Assembly (NCBI GenBank): GCA_045124055.1
Contig: JBGVKZ010000011.1
Span: forward strand, 186,001 to 250,000
Direction: 5' to 3'
Length of the DNA stretch: 64,000 bases
Source: CALZKI01 sp045124055
Lineage (GTDB): Bacteria > Bacillota > Clostridia > Lachnospirales > Lachnospiraceae
Positions 35,454 through 45,344 of the stretch are shown one piece after another (the stretch's first letter is position 1; the number at the start of each line of letters is the position of its first letter). Made by a program: the position numbers and the translations under genes. The notes under the pieces were generated by a model. That model was given only the letters and a program-made list of their open reading frames with translations. It did no database searches and was not told the origin of the DNA.

Positions 35454-37442
35454 ATGAAAATCGAAGAAAACAATCAGATAAACTATCAAAAAGCTTATGA
35501 AAATGAGCATAAAAAATGCACCGATTTATTTCGGAGAATTGCAGATTTAGAGGCGGAAAATGAGGAATTGTCCTACCAGCTTAACCGAATCAGAAATAAC
35601 AAATTTTTTAAAATGACAAAACCTTTTCGAAAATTTGCTTATTTTGTGTTAAGACAATTTAGACGCTTGAAAAATTGCGGTAACATAAAAGATGTCATCG
35701 CAAAAATTAAGAAAAAGAAAAAAGAAAAACAGATTATGCTTCGCTATGGAACGAATAGTTTTCCAAATAAAGAGGAAGCAAAAAGACAGAGAGAGACCGT
35801 TTTTGAAAATCCGGTTAAAATCAGTATTTTAGTACCTTTATACAATACACCGAAAAACTTTTTGGTAGAAATGCTGGACTCTGTTGTGAATCAGACATAT
35901 GAAAATTGGGAATTGTGCTTGGCAGATGGTTCGGACAAGGAACATACTTATGTGGAAGATATTTGCAAAGAATATATGAGCCGTCCGGGTGGAGAGAGAA
36001 TTGTCTATAAAAAACTTTTGAAAAACGAAGGGATTTCCGGTAATACCAACGCCTGTTATAAAATGGCGACGGGAGAGTACATCGGACTTTTCGACCACGA
36101 TGATGTATTGCACCCAAGTGTTTTATATGAATATGTGAAGGTGATTAACGAGCAGAATGCGGACTATATCTACTGTGACGAAATTACTTTTAAAAATGGC
36201 GATTTGAATAAAATGATTACGATGCATTTTAAACCGGACTATGCCATTGATAACCTTCGTGCCAATAACTATATTTGTCATTTTAGTGTTTTTTCTAGAA
36301 ATTTGTTGGAAGGAACTGAGTTGTTTCGTACCAAATTTGATGGAAGTCAGGACCATGATATGATATTGCGTCTGACCGATGCGGCAAAGAAAGTTGTTCA
36401 TGTGCCAAAGGCACTCTATTATTGGCGTAGCCATGCTGGTAGTGTGGCATCAGGTATTGAGGCAAAAACGTATGCCATAAATGCAGCAAAAGGTGCTATT
36501 GCAGAACACTTAAGAACCCATGGCTTTGAAAACTTTGAAATTACAAGTACCAGAGCTTTTGAGACGATTTTTAGAATCAGTTATGAAATTATCGGTACAC
36601 CAAAGGTTTCCATTGTGATTGCCAACAAAGACCACGTGGAAGATTTGGAACGTTGCATTTCTTCTATTTTAGAAAGAACAACTTATTTGAACTATGAAAT
36701 TATCATTGTTGAAAATAACAGTGAAACCAAAGAGATTTTTGAGTATTACGATAGCCTAGAGGCACATAAAAACATTAAAGTTGTGAAATATGAAGGGGAA
36801 TTTAATTATTCCGCCATTAATAACCTAGGAGTTAGAAATGCAGAGGGTGAATACATCTTACTGCTAAATAATGATACACAGGTTATTACGATTAACTGGA
36901 TTGAAGAACTTTTGATGTTCGCTCAGCGTAAAGATGTAGGTGCCGTTGGTGCGAAACTCTATTATGGAGATAAAACTGTGCAGCATGCAGGTGTGGTATT
37001 ACAGCTTGGGGCTCACAGAACAGCGGGACATATTCATTGTAGACAGGGTAGAGATAGTATTGGCTATATGGGGAAATTATGTTATGCTCAAAATGTATCG
37101 GCCGTTACAGCTGCCTGTTTGCTAGTTCGTAAAGAAAAATACGAAGAAGTGGGCGGATTAGATGAGAATTTCAAGGTGGCCTTAAATGACGTAGATTTTT
37201 GCTTAAAACTTCGTGAAAAAGGATATTTGAATATCTTTACACCATACAGTGAATTGTATCATTTTGAATCCATTTCAAGAGGTTCTGATTTAGAGGGAGC
37301 TAATCTTGCTCGTCTAGATAAGGAAGCTGAAGACTTTAAAACCAAGTGGAAGGAAGTATTGGATAAAGGTGACCCATACTATAATCCAAATTTTTCTTTA
37401 GATAACAATGACTATTCTTTAAAAATGAGTTATAATGAGTAA
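35454..37442 (+). CDS. Two-domain GT2 glycosyltransferase
   Basis: A 662-residue protein with an N-terminal coiled-coil segment (about 10-50), a basic linker and two apparently complete GT2 domains. The first (about 120-340) has ILVPLYNTP and FDHDD (DHDD at 214-217). The second (about 380-630) has VSIVIANKDH, LNNDT (NNDT at 472-475), the VTAACLLVRKEKYEEVGG block and DVDFCLKL. Proteins with two GT2 sites can make two linkages or alternate sugars in a repeat. It follows the related gene at 33506 by 10 bp. Donor sugars cannot be read. Confidence 0.85.
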   Translation: MKIEENNQINYQKAYENEHKKCTDLFRRIADLEAENEELSYQLNRIRNNKFFKMTKPFRKFAYFVLRQFRRLKNCGNIKDVIAKIKKKKKEKQIMLRYGTNSFPNKEEAKRQRETVFENPVKISILVPLYNTPKNFLVEMLDSVVNQTYENWELCLADGSDKEHTYVEDICKEYMSRPGGERIVYKKLLKNEGISGNTNACYKMATGEYIGLFDHDDVLHPSVLYEYVKVINEQNADYIYCDEITFKNGDLNKMITMHFKPDYAIDNLRANNYICHFSVFSRNLLEGTELFRTKFDGSQDHDMILRLTDAAKKVVHVPKALYYWRSHAGSVASGIEAKTYAINAAKGAIAEHLRTHGFENFEITSTRAFETIFRISYEIIGTPKVSIVIANKDHVEDLERCISSILERTTYLNYEIIIVENNSETKEIFEYYDSLEAHKNIKVVKYEGEFNYSAINNLGVRNAEGEYILLLNNDTQVITINWIEELLMFAQRKDVGAVGAKLYYGDKTVQHAGVVLQLGAHRTAGHIHCRQGRDSIGYMGKLCYAQNVSAVTAACLLVRKEKYEEVGGLDENFKVALNDVDFCLKLREKGYLNIFTPYSELYHFESISRGSDLEGANLARLDKEAEDFKTKWKEVLDKGDPYYNPNFSLDNNDYSLKMSYNE

Positions 37443-37494
37443 TGTTTGAAAAAAAGAGTGGTTAAAGAGGATATTATTTTTAGGAGGTAACATA

Positions 37495-39216
37495 ATGAGT
37501 TACATGGAACAATTTAATTTTTGGGTAGAAGACTCTTACTTCGATGAAGAAACAAAAAAAGAACTTCTTGCCATTAAAGACAATGAAAAAGAAATCGAAG
37601 ACCGTTTTTACAAAGAATTAGAATTTGGTACAGGTGGACTTCGTGGTGTTATCGGTGCAGGTACAAACCGTATGAACATCTACACTGTTAGAAAAGCTAC
37701 ACAGGGTCTTGCTAATTATATCTTAAAACAGGGCGGTAGCGAAAAAGGAATTGCCATTGCATACGATTCAAGACGTATGTCACCTGAATTTGCAGATGAA
37801 GCAGCTCTTTGTATGGCAGCTAATGGAATCAAAGCTTACGTTTTTGATGCGTTAAGACCAACACCGGAATTGTCTTTTGCAATTCGTAAATTAGGTTGTA
37901 TTTCAGGTATTGTTGTAACAGCCAGCCACAACCCACCAGAATACAATGGTTACAAAGTATATTGGGAAGATGGTGCACAGGTTACAGCACCAAAGGATAA
38001 AGAAATCATTACAGAAGTTAAAAATGTAACAGATTATCATACTGTAAAAACTATGGATAAAGAAGAAGCTATCAAAGCAGGTCTTTACAACGTGATTGGT
38101 AAAGAAATCGATGATGCTTATATGGTAGAACTAAAAAAACAGATTATCCACCCAGAAATCATTGAAGAAGTAGCAAATGATATTAAAATCGTTTATTCCC
38201 CATTCAATGGTACAGGTAATGTTCCAGTTAGAAGAATTCTTTCTGAACTTGGATTCAAGAATGTGTATGTAGTAAAAGAACAGGAAATGCCAGACCCGAA
38301 CTTTACTACTTTGGAATATCCAAATCCAGAAGACCCAAAAGCTTTTACTTTGGCTCTTAAATTAGCAAAAGAAGTTGATGCAGACGTTGTGCTTGCAACA
38401 GACCCAGATGCTGACCGTCTTGGTATTTATGCAAAAGATACAAAAACAGGCGAATATGTTTCCTTTACAGGAAATATGTCAGGTATGTTAATTGCGGAAT
38501 ACATCTTACGTGAAAGATGTGCCACAAAGACTATGCCTGAAAATCCTGCACTTGTTAAAACAATCGTTACAACAAACTTAGCAGACCAGATGACAAAAGA
38601 ATATGGCGTAAAACTTATCGAAGTATTAACAGGATTTAAGTTCATTGGCGAACAGATTAAATTATTTGAACAGACAGGCTCTAATAACTATGTATTCGGT
38701 TTGGAAGAAAGTTATGGTTGTCTCGCCGGTACACACGCAAGAGATAAAGACGCTGTTGTAGCTGTTATGTGTCTTTGTGAAGTGGCTGCTTGGTGCAAAA
38801 AACAGGGCATCACACTTTGGGACCAGATGATTAACTTATATGAAAAATATGGTTATTTCAAAGAAGACCAATATGCAATTACTTTAAAGGGTATTGAAGG
38901 CTCTAAACAGATTGAAGAAATGATGAACAAGCTCCGTCAAAACCCACCAAAACAGTTTGGTGACTTGAAAGTTGTAGAATTCCGTGATTACAAATCTGGT
39001 AAAACTATTAACAATGAAACTGGTGTGGAAGGCAGCACAAATCTTCCTGAATCAAACGTATTATACTTCGATTTAACAAACGATTCATGGTGCTGTGCTC
39101 GTCCATCAGGTACAGAACCAAAAATCAAATTCTATATGGGCGTGAAAGGTGAAAACTTAGAAGACGCTGCCAAGAAAGTAGAAAAATTGACAGAAGACTT
39201 AAAAGCTCAGATTTAA
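37495..39216 (+). CDS. pgcA: Phosphoglucomutase (alpha-D-phosphohexomutase)
   Basis: A 573-residue phosphohexomutase that interconverts glucose 6-phosphate and glucose 1-phosphate. It has the catalytic VTASHNPPEYNG loop with S144, the metal-binding DPDADRLG at 303-310, the sugar-binding EESYG and the phosphate-binding RPSGTEPK near the C terminus. A strong TAGGAGGTAA ribosome site and a codon use visibly different from the glycosyltransferases around it suggest high expression. It would feed RfbA with glucose 1-phosphate. A hairpin follows the stop codon. The length matches clostridial PgcA/Pgm2-type enzymes. Confidence 0.92.
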   Translation: MSYMEQFNFWVEDSYFDEETKKELLAIKDNEKEIEDRFYKELEFGTGGLRGVIGAGTNRMNIYTVRKATQGLANYILKQGGSEKGIAIAYDSRRMSPEFADEAALCMAANGIKAYVFDALRPTPELSFAIRKLGCISGIVVTASHNPPEYNGYKVYWEDGAQVTAPKDKEIITEVKNVTDYHTVKTMDKEEAIKAGLYNVIGKEIDDAYMVELKKQIIHPEIIEEVANDIKIVYSPFNGTGNVPVRRILSELGFKNVYVVKEQEMPDPNFTTLEYPNPEDPKAFTLALKLAKEVDADVVLATDPDADRLGIYAKDTKTGEYVSFTGNMSGMLIAEYILRERCATKTMPENPALVKTIVTTNLADQMTKEYGVKLIEVLTGFKFIGEQIKLFEQTGSNNYVFGLEESYGCLAGTHARDKDAVVAVMCLCEVAAWCKKQGITLWDQMINLYEKYGYFKEDQYAITLKGIEGSKQIEEMMNKLRQNPPKQFGDLKVVEFRDYKSGKTINNETGVEGSTNLPESNVLYFDLTNDSWCCARPSGTEPKIKFYMGVKGENLEDAAKKVEKLTEDLKAQI

Positions 39217-39244
39217 TTGTAAATAAAAACAAAAAATGTATTAG

Positions 39245-39271
39245 GCAGTCGTCCAGATTCTGGGCGACTGC
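39245..39271 (+). terminator. Hairpin after the phosphoglucomutase gene
   Basis: GCAGTCGTCCA (39245-39255) pairs fully with TGGGCGACTGC (39261-39271), counting one G-U pair, with a 5-base loop. Only a weak T-rich tail follows (TTGGTAT), so it may terminate partially or protect the highly expressed mRNA. Confidence 0.6.
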
Positions 39272-39297
39272 TTGGTATAAGAAGGGAATTTCGGTAA

Positions 39298-40665
39298 ATG
39301 TCTTTAAAAAGTAATATCACAAAAGCAATACGATATTTGAAGAAAAATGGCATAAGACATACAGTATACGCGGGCGTGGAACGGGTCTTTTTCCCATATT
39401 ATAAAGACTATACCTATCTTTCGCCCTCTAAGGAAGAACTAATAAAACAAAGAAAGACAAAATTTTCCCAGAATAGATTATTTAGTATTGTTGTTCCCAC
39501 CTATGAGACAAAGGAAGCCCATTTAAAAGAAATGATAGAGTCTGTTTTAATGCAGAGCTATGAAAACTTTGAATTGATTCTAGCAGATGCCAGTCAGTCA
39601 GATACGGTTGAAAAGGTCGTAAAACTATATCAGGACACTAGAATTGTATACAAAAAACTTGATGAGAATTTGGGCATTTCTGATAATACCAACGTCGGAA
39701 TTTGTCTGGCAAAAGGGGACTATATTGGTCTTTTGGACCATGATGATTTATTAACCTATGATGCACTTTATGAAGTTATGTGCAAAATTGAAGAAGAAAA
39801 AAAATCCGGAAAAGATGCAATGATTATTTTTTCCGATGAAGATAAATGTAATGAAGATGGAAGTTACTTTTTTGAACCCCATTTTAAGATGGATTATAAT
39901 AAAGAACTTCTTTTTACCAACAACTATATTTGCCATTTCCTTGTAACTAAGGCAGAGCTTATGAAGGAACTAATGCTCAGGCAGGAATTTGATGGAGCTC
40001 AGGACTTTGACTTTATTTTAAGAGCAACAGCCTGTATAAATCGCCAGATTAGTGAAGGAAAACAGGTGACTATCAGTCATATTTCCAAAGTACTTTATCA
40101 CTGGCGTTGTCACGAAAATTCCACAGCCGAAAATCCGGAAAGCAAGATGTATGCCTATGAAGCCGGAAAAAGAGCTACTTGTTGGGCGATGAAGCAAGAA
40201 GGCAGAAACGTAGAAATGACCCACGAAAAGCACCTGGGATTTTATCGTGCCAAGGTGGAAACGAAAGAGAACTTATTCAAAGAAAATAAAAAACTTGCCT
40301 GTATTGGCGGTGCAATCTATCAAAAAGGAAAGATAGTAGGGGGGGCAATGACCCGTGATGGTGAAGTGACATATGCCGGTTTACATAAAGGGTTTAGCGG
40401 CTATATGAATCGGGCCAATCTAATGCAAAATGCAGAGGCTTTGGACCTACGAAATATCATTGTCAGAGAAGAATTGCAGAGTGTTTTTGAAGAAATTACA
40501 CAGTTACCTTATGTAAAAAAAAGTCAAAAGGACAACATTTTTGATTACAAAAAGGCATTAAAAGAAGCAGGAAAAAAAGAACCAGTGGATTTTCCAGCAC
40601 TTTCTTTGGTATTTTGTGAGAAACTGAAAAAAATGGGATATGAAATAATCTATTGGGAAACCTAA
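39298..40665 (+). CDS. GT2 glycosyltransferase with a decayed second domain
   Basis: A 455-residue protein. Residues about 60-310 are a complete GT2 domain (FSIVVPTYET, LLDHDD with DHDD at 147-150, FSDEDKC, LYHWRCHENST). Residues about 320-420 keep only a trace of a second GT2 domain (GGAIYQKGKIVGGAM..., YAGLHKGFSGYM), like the later half of that in the protein at 35454, but without the catalytic motifs. This is the mirror image of the protein at 33506, which has a decayed first domain. The start is the ATG at 39298; a clear ribosome site is lacking apart from AAGGGAA. Confidence 0.8.
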   Translation: MSLKSNITKAIRYLKKNGIRHTVYAGVERVFFPYYKDYTYLSPSKEELIKQRKTKFSQNRLFSIVVPTYETKEAHLKEMIESVLMQSYENFELILADASQSDTVEKVVKLYQDTRIVYKKLDENLGISDNTNVGICLAKGDYIGLLDHDDLLTYDALYEVMCKIEEEKKSGKDAMIIFSDEDKCNEDGSYFFEPHFKMDYNKELLFTNNYICHFLVTKAELMKELMLRQEFDGAQDFDFILRATACINRQISEGKQVTISHISKVLYHWRCHENSTAENPESKMYAYEAGKRATCWAMKQEGRNVEMTHEKHLGFYRAKVETKENLFKENKKLACIGGAIYQKGKIVGGAMTRDGEVTYAGLHKGFSGYMNRANLMQNAEALDLRNIIVREELQSVFEEITQLPYVKKSQKDNIFDYKKALKEAGKKEPVDFPALSLVFCEKLKKMGYEIIYWET

Positions 40666-40676
40666 AGGAGTAGAGT

Positions 40677-41663
40677 ATGACAAAAAACAGTACCGCAAAA
40701 AGTACGGTTATCATACCAAATTATAATGGAATTGCATATATAGAAGACTGCCTTGCATCACTTCTTGCAAAAAATGAGGGGAGGCCATTTTCTGTGATTG
40801 TTGTGGATAACCATTCCACAGACGGCAGCAAAGAGCTGGTTTTGGAGAAATTTCCGCAGGTAAAATTGATTGCCTTTGAAGAAAATACCGGATTTTGCAA
40901 AGCTGTAAATGCAGGAATTCTTGCATCAGACACAGACTACGTGATTTTATTAAATAATGATACCACAGTAGAAGAAGGTTTTATAACTTCCTTGGAGAAG
41001 GCGATAGAAAAATATCCCCGTGCATTTTCCGTTGGGGCGAAAATGGTGGATATGAAAAACCCGCAACTTTTAGATGATGCAGGGGATTTTTACTGTGCAC
41101 TTGGTTGGGCATTTGCCAGAGGAAAAGGAAAAGCAGCAGACAAATATACGAAGGAAACGGAAGTTTTTTCTGCCTGTGCAGGTGCCGCCATCTATAAAAG
41201 AGATATTTTTGACAAAATTGGACTTTTTGATGAAACGCACTTTGCCTATTTGGAGGATTTGGATATTGGCTATCGGGCGAAAATCTATGGATATCGCAAT
41301 TATTTTACACCGGATGCAGTCGTATACCACGCAGGAAGTGCGGCTTCCGGGTCTAAATATAACGAATTTAAAGTGAATCTATCTTCCCAAAATAGTGTCT
41401 ATGTGATTTATAAAAATATGCCGCTTTTACAACAAATATTAAATGTGCCATTTTTTCTAGTGGGTTATTTGGTGAAATGGTTGTTTTTTGTAAGAAAGCA
41501 TATGGGAAAGATTTATGCTGTGGGAGTCCTTGCTGGCATACGGAGAAATTATACAAAAGATGCCAGAAATCACAAAATAAAATTTAAAATGTCACATTTT
41601 TGTAACTATTTTATGATTCAGTTACAACTGTGGAAAAGCTTGGTTTTACGGTTTTTTTACTAA
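40677..41663 (+). CDS. GT2 glycosyltransferase, rhamnosyltransferase-like
   Basis: A 328-residue protein with STVIIPNYNG (9-18), VVDNHSTDGS (42-51), LNNDT (NNDT at 93-96), the FSACAGAAIYKRD motif and AYLEDLDIGYR (about 189-199). A C-terminal hydrophobic or amphipathic segment (about 255-275) may attach it to the membrane. This subgroup often includes rhamnosyltransferases in Gram-positive glycan clusters, which fits the rfb genes, but the donor is not proven. The ribosome site is AAAGGAG. A promoter region follows the gene. Confidence 0.83.
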   Translation: MTKNSTAKSTVIIPNYNGIAYIEDCLASLLAKNEGRPFSVIVVDNHSTDGSKELVLEKFPQVKLIAFEENTGFCKAVNAGILASDTDYVILLNNDTTVEEGFITSLEKAIEKYPRAFSVGAKMVDMKNPQLLDDAGDFYCALGWAFARGKGKAADKYTKETEVFSACAGAAIYKRDIFDKIGLFDETHFAYLEDLDIGYRAKIYGYRNYFTPDAVVYHAGSAASGSKYNEFKVNLSSQNSVYVIYKNMPLLQQILNVPFFLVGYLVKWLFFVRKHMGKIYAVGVLAGIRRNYTKDARNHKIKFKMSHFCNYFMIQLQLWKSLVLRFFY

Positions 41664-41678
41664 AATGTTACAAAAGAA

Positions 41679-41693
41679 TTAAGAAGTTCTTAA
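41679..41693. promoter_or_regulatory. Palindrome upstream of the sugar phosphotransferase promoter
   Basis: TTAAGAA-G-TTCTTAA is a perfect 7-bp inverted repeat about 22 bp upstream of the -35 box at 41715. It could be a regulator binding site. No regulator can be assigned. Confidence 0.4.
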
Positions 41694-41714
41694 GAAATAA
41701 AAAACAGTTTTGGG

Positions 41715-41743
41715 TTGTGCTTTTTGTAATAATATTGTAAAAT
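41715..41743 (+). promoter_or_regulatory. Promoter for the polyprenyl-phosphate sugar transferase gene
   Basis: TTGTGC (41715-41720) and TAAAAT (41738-41743) are spaced by 17 bp. The start codon lies 27 bp downstream, with AAGGTG as ribosome site. The boxes deviate from consensus, so this is a moderate call. Confidence 0.6.
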
Positions 41744-41770
41744 GTTACTTAGTGCATAAGAAGGTGAAAT

Positions 41771-43246
41771 ATGATTAAGGACAACCAAAAGTATTTTAAT
41801 CGAATACAAGTACTCTTAGATGCAGTAATTGTAGTATTTTCATATGTATTAGCGTGGTATTTGAAATTCCGAGTACTTGCAGATGAAATTGGAGTAAGCG
41901 TTGTTACAGAGGTCTTTGACGCTGTTCAAGGAAAATTCCAACTTTATGTAGATGTGAATACAGCGATTGGTGCATTGTCAATGAGACAATACTTCAATAT
42001 GCTTTACTTTATAGTGCCGGGGTATGTGATTTTATATTATATGTTCCATTTGTATACTTCAAAGAGGGATACACGTACCTGGTATGAAATCAGTAGTATT
42101 GTTATGTCGAATGTGGTGGGAATCGGCTGTTTTATGGTAGTTCAGTACTTATTAAAACAGATGCACTTTTCCCGAGAAATGCTTTTTCTGTTCGTCGTTT
42201 TGAATATACTGTTTATGGTGATTAGCCGAAGTATGATTCATCATATTTTGCGAACCTTGAGAAAAAGAGGATATAACCTAAAGCATATTATTTTAGTGGG
42301 ATATTCCAGAGCTTGTGAAGAATACATTGATCGTATTATGGCGAATCCTCAGTGGGGATATGTTGTATGCGGGATTTTAGATGATAAAGTACCAAGAGGT
42401 ACAGTTTATAAGGGAGTAAAGGTTTTAGGAGAGATTGATAATCTTCTGATTATTTTGCCGGAAAATAAAATGGATGAAATTGCCATTACCTTATCTTTGG
42501 CGGATTATGACAGACTGGAACAGCTGGTTGACTGGTGTGAAAAGTCTGGTGTGCATACGAAATTTATTCCTGATTATAATAGTTTAATACCAAGTAAACC
42601 TTATACAGAAGACATTTTAGGTCTTCCGGTTATCAATATAAGGTATGTACCACTTACGAATACGATTAACTGGTGGTTAAAACGTTTTGTAGATTTTTTT
42701 GGAGCTTTGTTTGCGTTGATTATTGCATCACCTGTGATGATAGTTTCAGCTATTGCAATTAAAATGACAAGTACAGGGCCGATTATTTTTAGACAAGAGA
42801 GAATTGGTTTACATAATAAACCATTCCAAATGTATAAGTTTCGTTCTATGGTTCAGCAGACAGATGAAGAAGAAAAGAAAGGCTGGACTGTGAAAGATGA
42901 CCCAAGGGTTACAAAAGTAGGAGCATTCTTAAGAAAGACAAGCTTAGATGAATTGCCCCAGCTTTTTAACATATTAAAGGGTGATATGAGTCTTGTAGGC
43001 CCACGCCCTGAAAGACCTCAATACGTGGAAAAATTTAAAGAAGAAATCCCACGTTATATGATCAAGCATCAGGTAAGACCCGGATTAACTGGCTGGGCAC
43101 AGATACATGGATATCGAGGCGACACGTCTATTCGCAAGAGAGTCGAATATGACATTTATTACATTGAAAACTGGACATTCGGGTTAGATATTAAGATATT
43201 GTTTTTAACCTTATTTACCGGTTTCATTAACAAAAATGCTTATTAA
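41771..43246 (+). CDS. Undecaprenyl-phosphate sugar phosphotransferase (WbaP/CpsE type)
   Basis: A 491-residue priming enzyme that moves a sugar 1-phosphate onto undecaprenyl phosphate, starting glycan assembly. The N-terminal part holds about five membrane helices and a Rossmann-like domain (about 165-285). The C-terminal 190 residues form the catalytic bacterial sugar transferase domain: the KRFVDFFGALFALIIASPV helix, FRQERIG, MYKFRSM, SLDELPQ, GDMSLVGPRPE and RPGLTGWAQI. In enzymes of this family glucose, galactose or N-acetylamino sugars are used. It has its own promoter, and the LCP ligase gene follows. Confidence 0.92.
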   Translation: MIKDNQKYFNRIQVLLDAVIVVFSYVLAWYLKFRVLADEIGVSVVTEVFDAVQGKFQLYVDVNTAIGALSMRQYFNMLYFIVPGYVILYYMFHLYTSKRDTRTWYEISSIVMSNVVGIGCFMVVQYLLKQMHFSREMLFLFVVLNILFMVISRSMIHHILRTLRKRGYNLKHIILVGYSRACEEYIDRIMANPQWGYVVCGILDDKVPRGTVYKGVKVLGEIDNLLIILPENKMDEIAITLSLADYDRLEQLVDWCEKSGVHTKFIPDYNSLIPSKPYTEDILGLPVINIRYVPLTNTINWWLKRFVDFFGALFALIIASPVMIVSAIAIKMTSTGPIIFRQERIGLHNKPFQMYKFRSMVQQTDEEEKKGWTVKDDPRVTKVGAFLRKTSLDELPQLFNILKGDMSLVGPRPERPQYVEKFKEEIPRYMIKHQVRPGLTGWAQIHGYRGDTSIRKRVEYDIYYIENWTFGLDIKILFLTLFTGFINKNAY

Positions 43247-43264
43247 CAAAGGTTGGGAGAAAGT

Positions 43265-44332
43265 ATGGCAAAAGAACAGACAACTCAGAAAAAAGGAAAA
43301 GGCAAAAAAAGTAAGACAAAAACACTCTTACTGATTTTGGAAGTTTTATTGTTGGTTGCAGCAGCATGTATTTTGATAGTTGTTATGAAATTTGAAAAGA
43401 CAAATACACGTGTGAATATCGATGTAGACGATTTATCCATTCACCCAAATGTTGCCAAAAATGAAACAATGAAGGGCTATCGTAATATTGCACTCTTTGG
43501 TGTAGACTCTACGACTGGAGAATTGGAAAAGAAAACTCGAAGCGACACAATTATGATTGCTTCTATCAATGAAGAAACAAAAGAAGTAAGACTTGTTTCC
43601 TTGTATCGTGATACCTTCTTAAATTTAGGTAATGATACCTATACAAAATGTAACGCTGCATATCAGAAGGGTGGTCCTGAACAGGCAATCCAGATGTTAA
43701 ATACAAACCTTGACTTAGATATTGAAGATTTCGTTACAGTAGGTTTCAAAGGCTTAAAAGATGTTGTAGATGCTCTTGGTGGTGTAGAAATCGAAATTAC
43801 ACAGGGTGAAATTTCTCACTTAAATAACTATCAGTATTCTATGGCAGAAGATATGAAAATTGAGTACACACCTGTAAAAGAACCAGGGGTACAGACTTTG
43901 AATGGTTTACAGGCAGTTGCTTATTGTCGTATCCGTCAGATTGGTAACGATTTCCAGCGTACAGAAAGACAAAGAACTGTACTTACACAGATTTCAGAAA
44001 AAGCAAAAACTATGAGCGTAACACAGCTTAATGAAATTGCAACTACAGCATTTGAAGAAGTATATACTTCCTTAGAATTAGAAGAAATTTTAAGCTTAAT
44101 TACTGAAATTTCTGAATACGAAATCATTGAAACAACAGGATTCCCACAGATGAATATGTTGACAACCGGTAACATCGGTTCTCATGGTAGCTGTGTTATT
44201 CCATTAGATTTGGCATCTAGCGTTTCTTGGTTACACGAATTTTTATTTGAAGAAGAAAATTATGAAGTATCTGAACAGGTACAGAGCAATAGCGATGAAG
44301 TAACAAGACGAACAAGTGCATATTTACAATAG
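43265..44332 (+). CDS. LytR-CpsA-Psr family glycopolymer ligase
   Basis: A 355-residue protein with a basic N-terminal tail, one membrane segment (about 20-40) and an extracellular LCP domain (FGVDSTTGEL, KKTRSDTIMIASINEE, LVSLYRDTFLN, AYQKGGPEQAIQMLN, GGVEIEI, CRIRQIGNDFQRTERQR). LCP proteins attach lipid-linked glycopolymers to peptidoglycan, and the conserved arginine and aspartate residues are present. Placed after the priming transferase, it probably links the glycan of this region to the wall. I chose the ATG at 43265 (GGGAG upstream) over an in-frame TTG at 43253. Confidence 0.92.
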   Translation: MAKEQTTQKKGKGKKSKTKTLLLILEVLLLVAAACILIVVMKFEKTNTRVNIDVDDLSIHPNVAKNETMKGYRNIALFGVDSTTGELEKKTRSDTIMIASINEETKEVRLVSLYRDTFLNLGNDTYTKCNAAYQKGGPEQAIQMLNTNLDLDIEDFVTVGFKGLKDVVDALGGVEIEITQGEISHLNNYQYSMAEDMKIEYTPVKEPGVQTLNGLQAVAYCRIRQIGNDFQRTERQRTVLTQISEKAKTMSVTQLNEIATTAFEEVYTSLELEEILSLITEISEYEIIETTGFPQMNMLTTGNIGSHGSCVIPLDLASSVSWLHEFLFEEENYEVSEQVQSNSDEVTRRTSAYLQ

Positions 44333-44355
44333 TAGCATTAGTAATATCAGCGATG

Positions 44356-44382
44356 AGGCTCGGAAATTCCGAGCCTTGTTTT
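44356..44382 (+). terminator. Intrinsic terminator after the LCP gene
   Basis: AGGCTCGGAA (44356-44365) pairs perfectly with TTCCGAGCCT (44367-44376), followed by TGTTTTA. In practice the loop opens to AAAT. Confidence 0.85.
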
Positions 44383-44408
44383 ACTTTATAAAAAGCACGG
44401 AGAAAATT

Positions 44409-45329
44409 ATGATAGATGTAGTGATTCCGGTATATAAGCCGGGAGAAGAACTGGCAGAGCTGCTTCGAAGATTAGAGAGGCAATCTTACAAACTTCATAA
44501 AATCATTATTATGAATACTCAAAAAGAGTATTGGGACAATTATGTCATAGAGCATAAAGAGATAGAGAATTATGAAAACCTGGAGATTCATCACGTGGCT
44601 AAGGCAGAATACGACCACGGAAATACGAGAAATCAAGGCATTTCTTATTCTAAGGCAGAATATATTCTTCTAATGACTCAAGATGCGACTCCATGTAATG
44701 AATTTTTGGTGGAAAAGTTACAAAAAGCTTTTGATAATCCACTTGTGGCAGTTGCCTATGGAAGACAGTTGCCAAGAAAAGATTGCAGGGAAGCAGAAAA
44801 ATATACCAGAAGTTTTAATTATCCAAAGGAGTCCAGAATCAAAACTGAAAAGGATTTGGAAACTTTGGGCATAAAAGCCTTTTTTTGTTCCAATGTTTGT
44901 GCTATGTATAAAAGAGAGGTTTTTGAATCTTTAGGCGGCTTTACAAAGAAGACCATTTTTAATGAAGATATGATTTTTGCAGGTAATGCTATTAAAAGTG
45001 GATACGCCATTGCTTATATGGCAGAAGCAGAAGTGATTCATTCGCATAATTATGGTAATATGGAACAGTTTCACAGAAATTTTGACTTGGGGGTATCTCA
45101 AAAAGAGCACCCAGAGGTGTTTGAAGGTATTAAGTCGGAGTCAGAGGGCGTTAGGCTGGTGAAAAAGACGGCTGCACATTTGTGGAAAAGTAAACACAAA
45201 ATGCAGATTTTTCCTATGCTTATACAAAGTGGTTTTAAATGGATAGGATACAGGTTGGGGAAAAATTACACTAAACTTTCTAAAAGCTTTGTGATAAAAT
45301 GTTCTATGAATAAATCTTATTGGCAATAA
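44409..45329 (+). CDS. GT2 glycosyltransferase, rhamnosyltransferase-like
   Basis: A 306-residue protein with VVIPVYKPG (4-12), EYDHGNTRNQG (67-77) and MTQDATP (89-95). This set is typical of RgpB/RfbF-like rhamnosyltransferases of Gram-positives. I chose the ATG at 44409, with CGGAG upstream; an earlier in-frame ATG at 44316 would read through the terminator hairpin and add an unrelated leader. The stop codon directly touches the region of the glmS ribosome site. Rhamnose donor is inferred from subgroup pattern and from rfb genes in the window. Confidence 0.8.
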   Translation: MIDVVIPVYKPGEELAELLRRLERQSYKLHKIIIMNTQKEYWDNYVIEHKEIENYENLEIHHVAKAEYDHGNTRNQGISYSKAEYILLMTQDATPCNEFLVEKLQKAFDNPLVAVAYGRQLPRKDCREAEKYTRSFNYPKESRIKTEKDLETLGIKAFFCSNVCAMYKREVFESLGGFTKKTIFNEDMIFAGNAIKSGYAIAYMAEAEVIHSHNYGNMEQFHRNFDLGVSQKEHPEVFEGIKSESEGVRLVKKTAAHLWKSKHKMQIFPMLIQSGFKWIGYRLGKNYTKLSKSFVIKCSMNKSYWQ

Positions 45330-45344
45330 ATGGAGGATAATACA

